Assembly: GCA_913043155.1 (NCBI GenBank)
Contig: CAJWLY010000018.1
Span: 1 to 14,350, forward strand
Reading direction: 5' to 3'
DNA: 14,350 nucleotides
Source of the DNA: an uncultured Nitrospinaceae bacterium
GTDB lineage: Bacteria > Nitrospinota > Nitrospinia > Nitrospinales > VA-1
This document shows, in pieces, positions 1 through 6,765 of the stretch. The position numbers and the translations under genes were made by a program. The stretch's first letter is position 1. The number at the start of each line of letters is the position of its first letter. Below the pieces are notes generated by a model. It was not told the DNA's origin. It did no database searches and saw only the letters and a program-made list of their open reading frames with translations.

Positions 1-120
1 TTTTCGGGTTGTAGGTTTTTTCTTGACCGATTTTACTCGTTTCTTGGCAGGGGCTTTCTTTTTCGCCGGAGCTTTTTTACGGCCCGCCTTTTTTTTTGTT
101 AATGTCTTTTTTCTACTCAC
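1..120 (-). CDS. Histone H1-like Lys/Ala/Pro-rich protein, N-terminus (partial)
   Basis: The complement of 120-1 is one open frame of 40 codons that leaves the window at its left edge. It starts at GTG (120-118). An in-frame TGA lies a few codons upstream with no other start between, and an AAGGGA ribosome-binding site sits about 9 nt before the GTG. The visible peptide is almost half lysine, with tandem KKAPAKKKAPAKK-type units, then RVKSVKKKPTTRK. Such tails occur in bacterial histone H1-like nucleoid proteins (Hc1/AlgP type) and as extensions on HU or other DNA/RNA-binding proteins. They bind nucleic acid by charge. The body of the protein is outside the window, so the family cannot be settled: a Lys-rich tail on another domain is equally possible. 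The composition and ribosome-binding site make a real coding start likely. Confidence 0.6.
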   Translation of the reverse strand, partial: MSRKKTLTKKKAGRKKAPAKKKAPAKKRVKSVKKKPTTRK

Positions 121-541
121 CCCAAATATCCCTTTTGAAAAATTTCAGGTTTAGTCGCCGCTTGTTTCCTAAGCTTACAAGACCTAGCCGAGATTGGATC
201 ACCCAGCACAAACCGCAATTTGATTTCGAAGTCTACTTAAAAAAACCACGCTGGGGAAAAAAGGCCCGCAGGTGGAATTTCCAGTTGCGTACAAATGAAA
301 TTTTTTAGAGCATTCGCAAGTGTTTCTGTAGGTCCATTCTCTCGGAAAATCAATTGGTTAGTACGTTGCCTTAAAAATTGCGGAAAACTTTAGCATTTGA
401 TATGCAAAAGTACAAGGGTTTATTTTGATTGATTTTTCGGGTTTTAATGCTCCAGGAGCTTTAAAAAGCTGGGGGGGGGAGGGATGCCTAACCACCTTAT
501 TATTCAACGTTGTATTAAATTTTACCTTGGGTTCCGGCCAT
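121..541. other. Gene-free AT-rich interval between Dabb gene and histone-like gene
   Basis: No convincing coding frame was found on either strand. The open frames here (for example 96-308 plus) have no family resemblance, and the plus one overlaps the Lys-rich minus gene. The interval must hold the promoter of the histone-like gene and the 3' end of the Dabb transcript, but I could not pick a promoter with confidence. Structure seen: overlapping inverted repeats at 449-459 (gctcc-a-ggagc) and 457-470 (agcttt-aa-aaagct), followed by a run of nine G at 471-479. These lie about 70 nt beyond the Dabb stop. There is no T-tract after the hairpin on the minus strand, so this is not a classical terminator. 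Confidence 0.5.
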
Positions 542-832
542 TCAGGAGGTTTCGTAGTCGACTACCACCGAACTGGAACAAAGGGCTCGCATGGTTTCTT
601 TCACCGGAATATGGTTGGGATGTGGGCCGTAGGTGTCGAACCCCTCTTGATCATCAAAATGGGTGGTGAGCACGATATCGTAGCTTCGTTCGCCTTGGGT
701 GAAGTCGATCCCGATTTCCAGCGAGCGAAGGGCTTCAATTTTTCCTTCTAGGCTTTGCAATGCCTGCACAGCTTTTTCCAGATTCGCAGGGGTTCTCTCC
801 GCCAGTTTAAACATGACGATATGTTTCACCAT
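542..832 (-). CDS. Dabb-family (stress-responsive alpha/beta barrel) protein
   Basis: A 96-residue protein starting MVKHIVMFKL. It matches the Dabb fold (ferredoxin-like dimeric alpha/beta barrel): an N-terminal VKHIVMFK strand, a helix with L-x2-L spacing (EKAVQALQSLEGKIEALRSL), a central IGIDF strand, SYDIVLTTHFDD, and a late helix starting GPHPNHIPVKE. The His-Pro-His around residues 80-82 sits where family members keep 'HPxH'. About 100 residues is normal for single-domain Dabb proteins. The frame is open for 36 more codons upstream, but the ATG at 832 is preferred. It has AGGAAG 6 nt before it, the family's usual N-terminus begins here, and the extra residues are low-complexity without a ribosome-binding site. 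Dabb proteins are cytosolic and mostly of unknown substrate, some being cyclases or stress proteins. Nothing nearby assigns a pathway. It is divergent from the DjlA-like gene. Confidence 0.85.
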   Translation of the reverse strand: MVKHIVMFKLAERTPANLEKAVQALQSLEGKIEALRSLEIGIDFTQGERSYDIVLTTHFDDQEGFDTYGPHPNHIPVKETMRALCSSSVVVDYETS

Positions 833-1051
833 GAGGGACTTCCTGAAAGCGGTGGTAGAGGATGTGGAGGGGCCGACTTCCGATTGACGCTGATCCACTT
901 CCTCCGGTTCTAGATTAAAAAATCGGGAAAATAATAACATGGCTAAGGTATGTTTTCCACGATATCCCGCGTAGGTAAAAGGGGAATGAGTCGATATACC
1001 GCTCTTTTTAGTTTGTGATATATTCGTTCTTTTTTGAGAGGGTGTTGATCA

Positions 1052-1774
1052 ATGTCATGGATGTTTGGTGCTGGAATGGGATTTCTTCGCGGTGGCCCTA
1101 TGGGTGCGGTGGTCGGGGGGGCCCTCCAGTATGTTATCACTCAAAAGTTGCAACAGAAAATTCGTCAAAGCCTTCCCGGTTTGGATGACCAAGCGGTTTT
1201 TGTGACATGCGTTGCGGTGGTGATGTCCAAAACCGCGATGGTTCAGGGTCCCGTGACAGCTCGTGCGAGGAAAGTCATTCACAATTTTTTTCGCAAGAAC
1301 CTTAATTATTCCGACATGGAGTTGGCTTTTATCAATAAAGTGATTGACGAAACACAACGGGTGAACCCGGATCTCAAACCTATTGTTGAGCAGTACCGCA
1401 AGGCCTGCCGGAACCACTACACCTCGTTGTTGCTTGCCTTGGCGTATCAGGTGGTTTTGGTCGACGGAAAACTGTCGGATGATTTACAGAAGGAACTCAA
1501 CCGGTTGTCCACGCTACTCGGCCTGTCCTATGAAGATCACGACGGGATCAGGGAGAAGTATTGTCTGGAAGCGTTGAGAACCCCCTATACTGTTCTTGGA
1601 ATATCTTCAAGTGCGAGCGATGGGGAAATTAAAAAGACCTACCGACAAATGGTGAAGAACTACCACCCAGACCGGGTGTCTCATTTAGGAGAAGAACGCA
1701 CACAGGAAGCCCACCTTAGATTTTTGGAAATCATGGAAGCCTATCAGGAACTGGAAAAAATGCGGGGGCTTTAA
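1052..1774 (+). CDS. DjlA-like co-chaperone: TerB-like domain plus C-terminal J domain
   Basis: 240 residues. The N-terminus is a Gly-rich hydrophobic stretch (FGAGMGFLRGGPMGAVVGG, residues 5-23), like the membrane-embedded or glycine-zipper start of DjlA. Residues about 45-165 are all-helical with the look of a TerB/DjlA domain, including the DGKLSDD acidic turn that resembles the metal-binding helix pairs of TerB. Residues about 177-240 are a J domain: TPYTVLGISSSAS, then EIKKTYRQMVKNYHPDRVS with the diagnostic HPD at 205-207, then a closing EIMEAYQELEK helix. J domains stimulate the ATPase of DnaK/Hsp70, so this is probably an inner-membrane-associated recruiter of Hsp70. DjlA of enterobacteria is about 270 residues, so the length fits. 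The ATG at 1052 has GAGAGG about 10 nt upstream. The gene is monocistronic as far as can be seen and converges on the CBS-domain gene 34 nt downstream. Confidence 0.88.
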   Translation: MSWMFGAGMGFLRGGPMGAVVGGALQYVITQKLQQKIRQSLPGLDDQAVFVTCVAVVMSKTAMVQGPVTARARKVIHNFFRKNLNYSDMELAFINKVIDETQRVNPDLKPIVEQYRKACRNHYTSLLLALAYQVVLVDGKLSDDLQKELNRLSTLLGLSYEDHDGIREKYCLEALRTPYTVLGISSSASDGEIKKTYRQMVKNYHPDRVSHLGEERTQEAHLRFLEIMEAYQELEKMRGL

Positions 1775-1808
1775 AAGCAGCTTTCGGCAGAATGCCCGGG
1801 TGTGATGG

Positions 1809-3101
1809 TTAGGTGGGTTCCGGATTTTTTTCTAAATCGGTTGGGTTTTCGGAGATGGACTTCGGGGGAATTTCCATGGCGATGATCGATTGAATCTGTC
1901 GTCGGCTTGTTTCTTTTACGGTCAACCGTATGTTGTTTACTACCACCTGCTCACCGGGCTGGGGGATCGTTGCCAGCCGATCTAGGACCAATCCGGCCAG
2001 TGTTTCGTAATCTCCTGTCGGCAGTTGAAGTTTTAATGTTTCGTTGATAGCGTCGATCTCCATCTGTGCATCGATCAGGTAGCCGCCTTCAGCGTAAGTC
2101 TCAAACTGTTTTTCCGGTTTATCGTACTCGTCCTCGATTTCTCCGACGATTTCTTCCAGTAAATCCTCGACGGTGGTGAGCCCGGTGCATCCTCCATATT
2201 CATCGACCACGATCGCCATGTGTAGCCCCCTTTGCTGAAGCTCCTTGAGGAGGTCGTCCACTTTCTTCTTCGGTGGAACGTAGTGAGCTGGGCGAACCAA
2301 ATCCGAGATCGGGGTGGGGTCGGCGGGTTGGTTCAGCAGGTCGAACGTGTTGAGAACGCCGATAATGTTGTGCATCCTCTCGTGGAAAACAGGAAGCCGG
2401 GAAAATCCGGTGTCTACCGCAAGCTGATGAGCCTCTTCCAAGGTGGCATCGTCTTGGATGGCCGTTATTTGTACGAGAGGAACCATACACTGTTCGACAT
2501 TGATCTCTCCAAAATTAAAAATCTTGTGGATCATTGTTCGCTCAGTGGCGTCCAATTCGATGGTTTGAGAGTCCAAACTAAGGATTTGTCTAATTTGATC
2601 ACGGCTGAAAGATTTTCCGTTTTCCTGTGGCTGGTTCATCAACCGTTGGGTAAAGAAATTTGATATCCGAGTAAAGAATGTGATCAGCGGGAAAAGAAGG
2701 GAAAGGCTCAGGTTTAGCGGTCGGATAAGGAACGGCATGATTGAATCGGCACGGTTTTGAAAGATCACCTTGGGAACAATTTCGCCGGCGAACAGGATGA
2801 CAGGCGAGATGAGCACCATGGCCCAGAACTCTCCCTGTTTTCCCATGTGCATGACCATGTAACCTGTGAATAGGGCGGTGCTGGAGACCACGGCTAAATT
2901 GGTTCCGAGCGATGTGGTCGCGAACAGTTTTTCCGGCGAATCCAGTAGCCTGAGAACAATGGCTGCAGATGAACTTCCTTCATCGGCCTGCTGTTTCATT
3001 TTAATTCGGTTGATGGAAATCATGCCGATTTCCGAGCCGGAAAAGAAAGCCTCTACCAAAATGAGGAGGGCGATTAAAGTTAATGTCGTGGTCAGTTCCA
3101 T
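1809..3101 (-). CDS. DUF21/CBS/CorC_HlyC membrane protein (CNNM family), downstream paralogue
   Basis: 430 residues with the standard three-part layout. Residues about 1-180 are a DUF21 (CNNM) transmembrane domain with four hydrophobic segments. It includes the family signatures FFSGSEIGMISINRIK near the N-terminus and GEIVPKVIFQ in the third segment. Residues about 200-330 are a CBS pair: MVPLVQITAI, then FSRLPVFHERMHNIIGVL and MAIVVDEYGGCTGLTTVEDLLEEIVGEI. Residues about 340-415 are a CorC_HlyC domain with GDYETLAGLVLDRLATIPQPGE. Relatives are implicated in Mg2+/Co2+ efflux or sodium-coupled Mg2+ transport, and older annotations call them 'hemolysin'. The transported ion here is not determined by the sequence. 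The first codon overlaps the stop of the upstream paralogue by one base (TGATG, 3103-3099), pointing to translational coupling. The C-terminal 20 residues are polar and probably disordered. Confidence 0.92.
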   Translation of the reverse strand: MELTTTLTLIALLILVEAFFSGSEIGMISINRIKMKQQADEGSSSAAIVLRLLDSPEKLFATTSLGTNLAVVSSTALFTGYMVMHMGKQGEFWAMVLISPVILFAGEIVPKVIFQNRADSIMPFLIRPLNLSLSLLFPLITFFTRISNFFTQRLMNQPQENGKSFSRDQIRQILSLDSQTIELDATERTMIHKIFNFGEINVEQCMVPLVQITAIQDDATLEEAHQLAVDTGFSRLPVFHERMHNIIGVLNTFDLLNQPADPTPISDLVRPAHYVPPKKKVDDLLKELQQRGLHMAIVVDEYGGCTGLTTVEDLLEEIVGEIEDEYDKPEKQFETYAEGGYLIDAQMEIDAINETLKLQLPTGDYETLAGLVLDRLATIPQPGEQVVVNNIRLTVKETSRRQIQSIIAMEIPPKSISENPTDLEKNPEPT

Positions 3102-4408
3102 CAGGTTGCCGTCGATTTTTCCTTGGGCTTGCCATCCGAGGCAGGCGAGGTCGGGGTCATGACAGTGAGGTGCAGGTTTAAAATTCTTGCTCCTTTCTTT
3201 TTTTCAATTCGGAACTTGAAACGGTCATGAGTAATCGCTTCTCCTGATCGGGGAACCCGGCCGAATAGCCCGAATACAAATCCTCCAAGGGTTTCGTAAT
3301 CCTCTTCAGAGAGTTGGGCATGGAAATGTTCGTTGAATTCCGAAATCGGATAGGTTGCTAACAGCCGGAAGTTGGTGTCGTTGATCTGGATTAGTGGTTT
3401 TTCCTCGAACCGCATTTCGCTGTCAATTTCGCCCACCAGTTCTTCCAGGATGTCTTCCAGCGTTACCAGTCCGCAAAGGCTTCCGTACTCGTCAAGGACG
3501 ACCGCCATATGACGTTTCTCTTTTTTGAATTCTTGGAGTAGTTCCTTGATCTTTTTGGACTGTGGGACTGACAGGACGGGACGCAGAACGCTCTTGAGGC
3601 TAAACTTTTCTGGGGATAAGTGCTTGAGACGGTTTAAATCCTTGGTAAATAGAATCCCAGCGATGCTTTCATCATCCTTGTTGTAAACTGGTACGCGAGC
3701 ATAAAAGTTTTCCACGATACGGGGAAGGATATCATCGAGCTTGTCGTCGACCATCAAGGTAAACATATCGATCTTGGGGGTCATGATCTCGCCCGCTGTC
3801 GTTTCGCCGAATTCTATTACATTGTGGATCAACTCGCTTTCTTCCGAGTCGATGGCGCCTTCTCCCTCGCTCATTTGCACCATCGTTCGAAATTCATCGT
3901 CGGTGATGGTTGTTTTCTGGTTTCTGCGGAATGAAAAACCCAGCATCGAGACGAAGTTTTCTGCGACCCGCGTCAAGAATTTCTGGATGGGTTGCACGAC
4001 GTTGGAAAAAAGTTTGAGGGGGTAAGCCGCGGCCACGGCGTAGGTTTGCGCAAACTTGAGCGACATGCTTTTAGGAATAATCTCACCGAACACCAGAAGA
4101 AGAAAGGTTCCCACCCCGACGGCGATACCCACCCCATAATTGCCGAACAGGGTGATGGCAATGGAGGTGGTGATGACCGACACGGCAATATTGATGAGTT
4201 CGTTACCGATGTATATGGTGATCAGCAAACCTCTTGGGTTCTCTAAAAGGGAGTTCACCATTTGACCGGCGCGGCCCCGTTGTTCCTTCAAATCATTCAA
4301 TTGGAGTGAGGTGAGGGAGAAGAATGCGGCTTCGCAGGCGGAAAAAAACGCTGAAAAAACGAGAAAAACGGCTAAGAAGGATAAACGCAGTAGTATTGGA
4401 TCGTCCAA
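3101..4408 (-). CDS. DUF21/CBS/CorC_HlyC membrane protein (CNNM family), upstream paralogue, TTG start
   Basis: 435 residues with the same domain order as the next gene. An N-terminal DUF21 domain (residues about 1-185) carries SAFFSACEAAFFSLTSLQ and LVFGEIIPKSMSLKFA. A CBS pair (about 205-335) has IMTPKIDMFTL, YARVPVYNKDDESIAGIL and MAVVLDEYGSLCGLVTLEDI. A CorC_HlyC domain follows (about 345-425, with EEDYETLGGFVFGLFGRVPR). No ATG is available for this start: an in-frame TAG lies nine codons upstream, and the first usable initiator is TTG at 4408, giving (f)MDDPILLRLSFLAVF. A later ATG would delete the first membrane helix. A GGGAG lies 12 nt before the TTG, a rather long spacing, so expression may depend on readthrough from thiL 93 nt upstream. 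The two paralogues are clearly homologous but diverged. The membrane location and ion-transport role come from the family. Confidence 0.9.
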   Translation of the reverse strand: MDDPILLRLSFLAVFLVFSAFFSACEAAFFSLTSLQLNDLKEQRGRAGQMVNSLLENPRGLLITIYIGNELINIAVSVITTSIAITLFGNYGVGIAVGVGTFLLLVFGEIIPKSMSLKFAQTYAVAAAYPLKLFSNVVQPIQKFLTRVAENFVSMLGFSFRRNQKTTITDDEFRTMVQMSEGEGAIDSEESELIHNVIEFGETTAGEIMTPKIDMFTLMVDDKLDDILPRIVENFYARVPVYNKDDESIAGILFTKDLNRLKHLSPEKFSLKSVLRPVLSVPQSKKIKELLQEFKKEKRHMAVVLDEYGSLCGLVTLEDILEELVGEIDSEMRFEEKPLIQINDTNFRLLATYPISEFNEHFHAQLSEEDYETLGGFVFGLFGRVPRSGEAITHDRFKFRIEKKKGARILNLHLTVMTPTSPASDGKPKEKSTAT

Positions 4409-4501
4409 AGCTTCAAATGGCTCCCAGCGCGGCTAGTACTCGTGCTCCAGAAACCTTCTCGCAAGTTATCGGACTGGCAGGTTCGGATTCGGCTGTCCCC
4501 G

Positions 4502-5539
4502 TCATTGCCGGTGGTTTCCTTTAAAATGGTTGAATCCCACTGAAGGTTTTAAGTTCCTTCGACCCCCGTTTTCCCCTTCAAGAATGATTTTCCCGGGGGA
4601 GGAGGTAACCTCGCCTATCAGCGAAACAGGTGTATGGGCCTTTAAAAACAATCTTCTTATTTTTTTAGCATCTTCCTTCTTCAAAGTAAATAGCAATTCA
4701 TAGTCTTCCCCTCCAGAAAGAATATAATCCAGCGAGGAATAACCCATTTTTTTACAGATACTTTCAAGGGCTTGCGAGCGTGGAAGATGGGCTTCATACA
4801 GGACGGCTCCCAGTCTGCCCGGTGTGCACAGGTGGGTCAGGTCCTGAACAAGTCCGTCGCTCACGTCGATCATTGAGGTCAACCGGAGCTTGGATCTCGC
4901 CAGCAGACGGGCTTCGTCCAACCGGGGAGACGGCTCCAGATGCCTTTGCGTCAGATGGCGCACGTGCTTGGTGAGAGCAATGGACTTTTTCTTCTTTGAC
5001 TGGAGCAGTCGAAGTCCAAGCGACGAGTCCCCAGGAGTTCCAGTTACCAGTATCTGGTCACCCGGTTGTGCTCCGGTGCGGGTGAACACCCGGTTCCGCC
5101 GGGCTTCTCCTAGAATGCAGATGTTGATGAACAAATGTTTGGGCGATGCGACCGTATCCCCTCCCGCAAGTTCGATGCGATACGCCTGACAAGCCGTTTC
5201 GAGTCCCGTATACAACTCGTCGAGAAACTTCACCGGGGTGGATTGGGGAAGCCCCAACGAAATCATTGCGAGGTAGGGTTTCCCGCCCATGGCGGCAATA
5301 TCGCTGACATTGGCCGCCAGCACTTTGCGCCCCAATTGCGCAGCAGAGATAGTTTTGAGATCGAAGTGGACCGATTCCACCAGGGCATCGGTCGAAATCA
5401 ACTGGATGGTACCCGTTTGCGTAGTGAAGACGGCGCAATCGTCGCCGATCCCGGTTTTCACCCGAGGCGAACGTGTGTGCAGGCGCGAGCGGAACCGATC
5501 GATCAAACCAAACTCGCCCAGTTTTTTCAAGTCTGCCAT
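4502..5539 (-). CDS. thiL: Thiamine-monophosphate kinase
   Basis: 345 residues, full length for ThiL (about 320-350). ThiL phosphorylates thiamine monophosphate with ATP to give thiamine diphosphate, the last step of cofactor synthesis, in the cytosol. It belongs to the PurM/SelD/HypE ATP-binding superfamily. Seen: the Gly/Asp-rich metal-ATP motif GIGDDCAV at 30-37, the substrate strand TDALVESVHF at 50-59, NVSDIAAMGG at 77-86, LAGGDTV at 124-130, GTPGDSSLGL at 167-176, IDVSDGL at 224-230, and a late SGGEDYELLF motif. These are the acidic clusters that hold Mg2+ and the diphosphate. The ribosome-binding site before ATG 5539 is weak (GAG a few bases upstream), but the conserved KLGEFGLIDRF start fits. 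It is first in a minus-strand group with the two CBS-domain membrane genes, behind a good promoter at 5572-5600. Confidence 0.96.
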   Translation of the reverse strand: MADLKKLGEFGLIDRFRSRLHTRSPRVKTGIGDDCAVFTTQTGTIQLISTDALVESVHFDLKTISAAQLGRKVLAANVSDIAAMGGKPYLAMISLGLPQSTPVKFLDELYTGLETACQAYRIELAGGDTVASPKHLFINICILGEARRNRVFTRTGAQPGDQILVTGTPGDSSLGLRLLQSKKKKSIALTKHVRHLTQRHLEPSPRLDEARLLARSKLRLTSMIDVSDGLVQDLTHLCTPGRLGAVLYEAHLPRSQALESICKKMGYSSLDYILSGGEDYELLFTLKKEDAKKIRRLFLKAHTPVSLIGEVTSSPGKIILEGENGGRRNLKPSVGFNHFKGNHRQ

Positions 5540-5571
5540 AAGCTGCTCAAACTGAAGAAGTAGGTGATGCC

Positions 5572-5600
5572 ATTGTATCGGTCGCTTAAAAACGTTGCAA
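5572..5600 (-). promoter_or_regulatory. Sigma-70-type promoter for the thiL group
   Basis: On the minus strand, TTGCAA (5600-5595) and TACAAT (5577-5572) are separated by exactly 17 nt. The -10 box matches the consensus at five of six positions and the -35 at four of six. The predicted transcript start falls near 5565, about 26 nt before the thiL ATG, a sensible leader length. This is a sequence match only. Confidence 0.5.
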
Positions 5601-5668
5601 AAGAATATCGGTTATGAAAATCGGAGAGCTTGCGAAGGAGAGACTGTGATGGGGGCGAGTCGGCGCGT

Positions 5669-5779
5669 TCAGCTTGTGTTTTTAATGAGATTTTGCGCCA
5701 TCACGTCGATGTTGAACTTTTTGTCGATCTTGATTGTGATCTGATCTCCTTCACAAAACGGAAAGCAGGTTGAGCGGCA
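5669..5779 (-). pseudogene. Possible 3' remnant of a gene (startless open frame)
   Basis: Between the DUF1566 gene and thiL the minus strand has an open frame of 36 codons, from just after a TAA (5782-5780) to a TGA (5671-5669). It includes CEGDQITIKIDKKFNIDVMA, then QNLIKNTS. The codons look selected (ATC, GAC, AAG, TTC, AAC dominate) and the peptide alternates like a beta strand, unlike random intergenic DNA. There is no start codon at its 5' end. An ATG in another frame (MPLNLLS...) would reach it only through a frameshift near 5765. I do not recognise the family. Alternatives: a chance frame, or the plus strand is the coding one, where ATG 5649 with AAGGAGAG upstream gives a 31-residue hydrophobic peptide ending at 5744. 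Confidence 0.3.
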
Positions 5780-5810
5780 TTATCAGTTTGCTTGAAAAGG
5801 CGGGGTTACT

Positions 5811-6620
5811 TTAAAATTGCCCTTTTCCTTCAATGGCCTCGATTTCTTCCAATAGCTTTTTTCGCTGACGTTCCATCAGATCCATTTTGTCTTTTAGTGC
5901 CTTCATTTTAAGATCAGATGCATCCTTTTTCTTAGCGCTTTTTTCGACCTTCTTTTTGCCGACGCCGGACTTTTCACCGGAAACCAGCCACACATGAAAG
6001 TTTTCGGTCGTGACAAAATGCCAGAACACGGCGTTGATGTTGAAATGCACCAACCACGCTGCTGAATCACCCTGCTGGCAAAGTTTTTTCTGGTAGCGGT
6101 CGGTGATAACTGAGACCTCGGCGCATGTGGTGCTGGTCCAGTAGTAGTGTCCTCTACCATCGTCAAACACGGGGTTGATCCAGGCTTTCTGCCCGCTGAT
6201 ATTTGCTACCCGCTCACTGAAGATCAGGGTTTTTAGTTCCTGAAGGGAAGGGAGGCGCCAGTTATCCCGGCCCGCAGTACTTGCCGCTGCCGCAATTTTC
6301 TTAGCCTCCTTAAGTTTGACTTTTTTAAGGATCCCTTTTTCATCGTGGTGTCCCTTTTGCGTCCACATCAGATTGTTAACAGTATCTGTGACTGTTCCGT
6401 CACCGTTATCGACGAATTTGGCCGGAGGTAGATCTTCAATGGTGGTCTCGGATGTTTTTTTACATTCTGCAAGCAAGGGCCCCGAACCAGGGCATTTGTC
6501 GAGGATTTCAAAATGGTTCGATTTGCCCAGCATAGCGCAGACTTTCTCTTTGCTGCATCCGGCGTGTACCTGGAGATTGCTGGCAAAAAACAGGATCAAA
6601 GTGAAAATGGCAACCCGCAT
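5811..6620 (-). CDS. Secreted DUF1566 (Lcl_C) domain protein with Lys-rich coiled-coil tail
   Basis: 269 residues from the ATG at 6620, which has a strong AAGGAGGA ribosome-binding site. The frame is open 15 codons further up, but that would bury the signal peptide MRVAIFTLILFFASNLQVHA (1-20), cleaved before GCSKEKVC, so it is exported. Residues about 65-210 fit the DUF1566/Lcl_C domain: KFVDNGDGTVTDTVNNLMWT, then NWRLPSLQELKTLI, INPVFDDGRGHYYWTSTTCA and AWLVHFN, with its usual Trp/Asn/Asp-rich C-type-lectin-like pattern. The C-terminal 50 residues are a highly charged helix (KKKVEKSAKKKDASD..., then an E/K heptad-like run ending KLLEEIEAIEG), likely a coiled coil. DUF1566 proteins are cell-surface or periplasmic and mostly of unknown function. 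Binding of a glycan or other ligand is plausible but not shown. Several Cys (at least four) could form disulfides. A perfect TATAAT lies about 55 nt upstream. Confidence 0.85.
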   Translation of the reverse strand: MRVAIFTLILFFASNLQVHAGCSKEKVCAMLGKSNHFEILDKCPGSGPLLAECKKTSETTIEDLPPAKFVDNGDGTVTDTVNNLMWTQKGHHDEKGILKKVKLKEAKKIAAAASTAGRDNWRLPSLQELKTLIFSERVANISGQKAWINPVFDDGRGHYYWTSTTCAEVSVITDRYQKKLCQQGDSAAWLVHFNINAVFWHFVTTENFHVWLVSGEKSGVGKKKVEKSAKKKDASDLKMKALKDKMDLMERQRKKLLEEIEAIEGKGQF

Positions 6621-6675
6621 TGGAATCCTCCTTCTCCACGAAATAATTGAGAACAGGTTTGTCATTTAAAACGCC

Positions 6676-6681
6676 ATTATA
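6676..6681 (-). promoter_or_regulatory. Candidate -10 box for the DUF1566 gene
   Basis: TATAAT on the minus strand (6681-6676) lies about 55 nt upstream of the chosen ATG at 6620. The DNA just upstream of it is A/T-rich (a run of A and TATA at about 6697-6711). No recognisable -35 hexamer sits at 16-18 nt. The match to the -10 is perfect, but the promoter is incomplete without a -35. Confidence 0.35.
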
Positions 6682-6765
6682 AGTTCGGAAAGCATACTAT
6701 ATTTTTTTGGGGATAGGGAAGCTTAAATAAGGCTGTCGCCGATCCCTGCTCGGAGCTCAACCTGC

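Noticed and set aside
96..308. A 70-codon plus-strand frame at the left edge
   Set aside because: No ribosome-binding site or family likeness; it overlaps the Lys-rich minus-strand start, and its basic composition looks incidental.
833..940. 36-codon N-terminal extension of the Dabb gene to an ATG at 940
   Set aside because: No ribosome-binding site at that ATG, low-complexity sequence, and the Dabb fold normally begins at the MVKHIVMFK methionine, which has AGGAAG in place.
5058..5563. Several 90-140 codon frames overlapping thiL on both strands
   Set aside because: Shadows of thiL: no family match, and thiL itself shows every conserved motif.
6621..6665. 15-codon N-terminal extension of the DUF1566 gene to an ATG at 6665
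   Set aside because: It would place charged residues ahead of the signal peptide, while the internal ATG at 6620 has a near-perfect ribosome-binding site.
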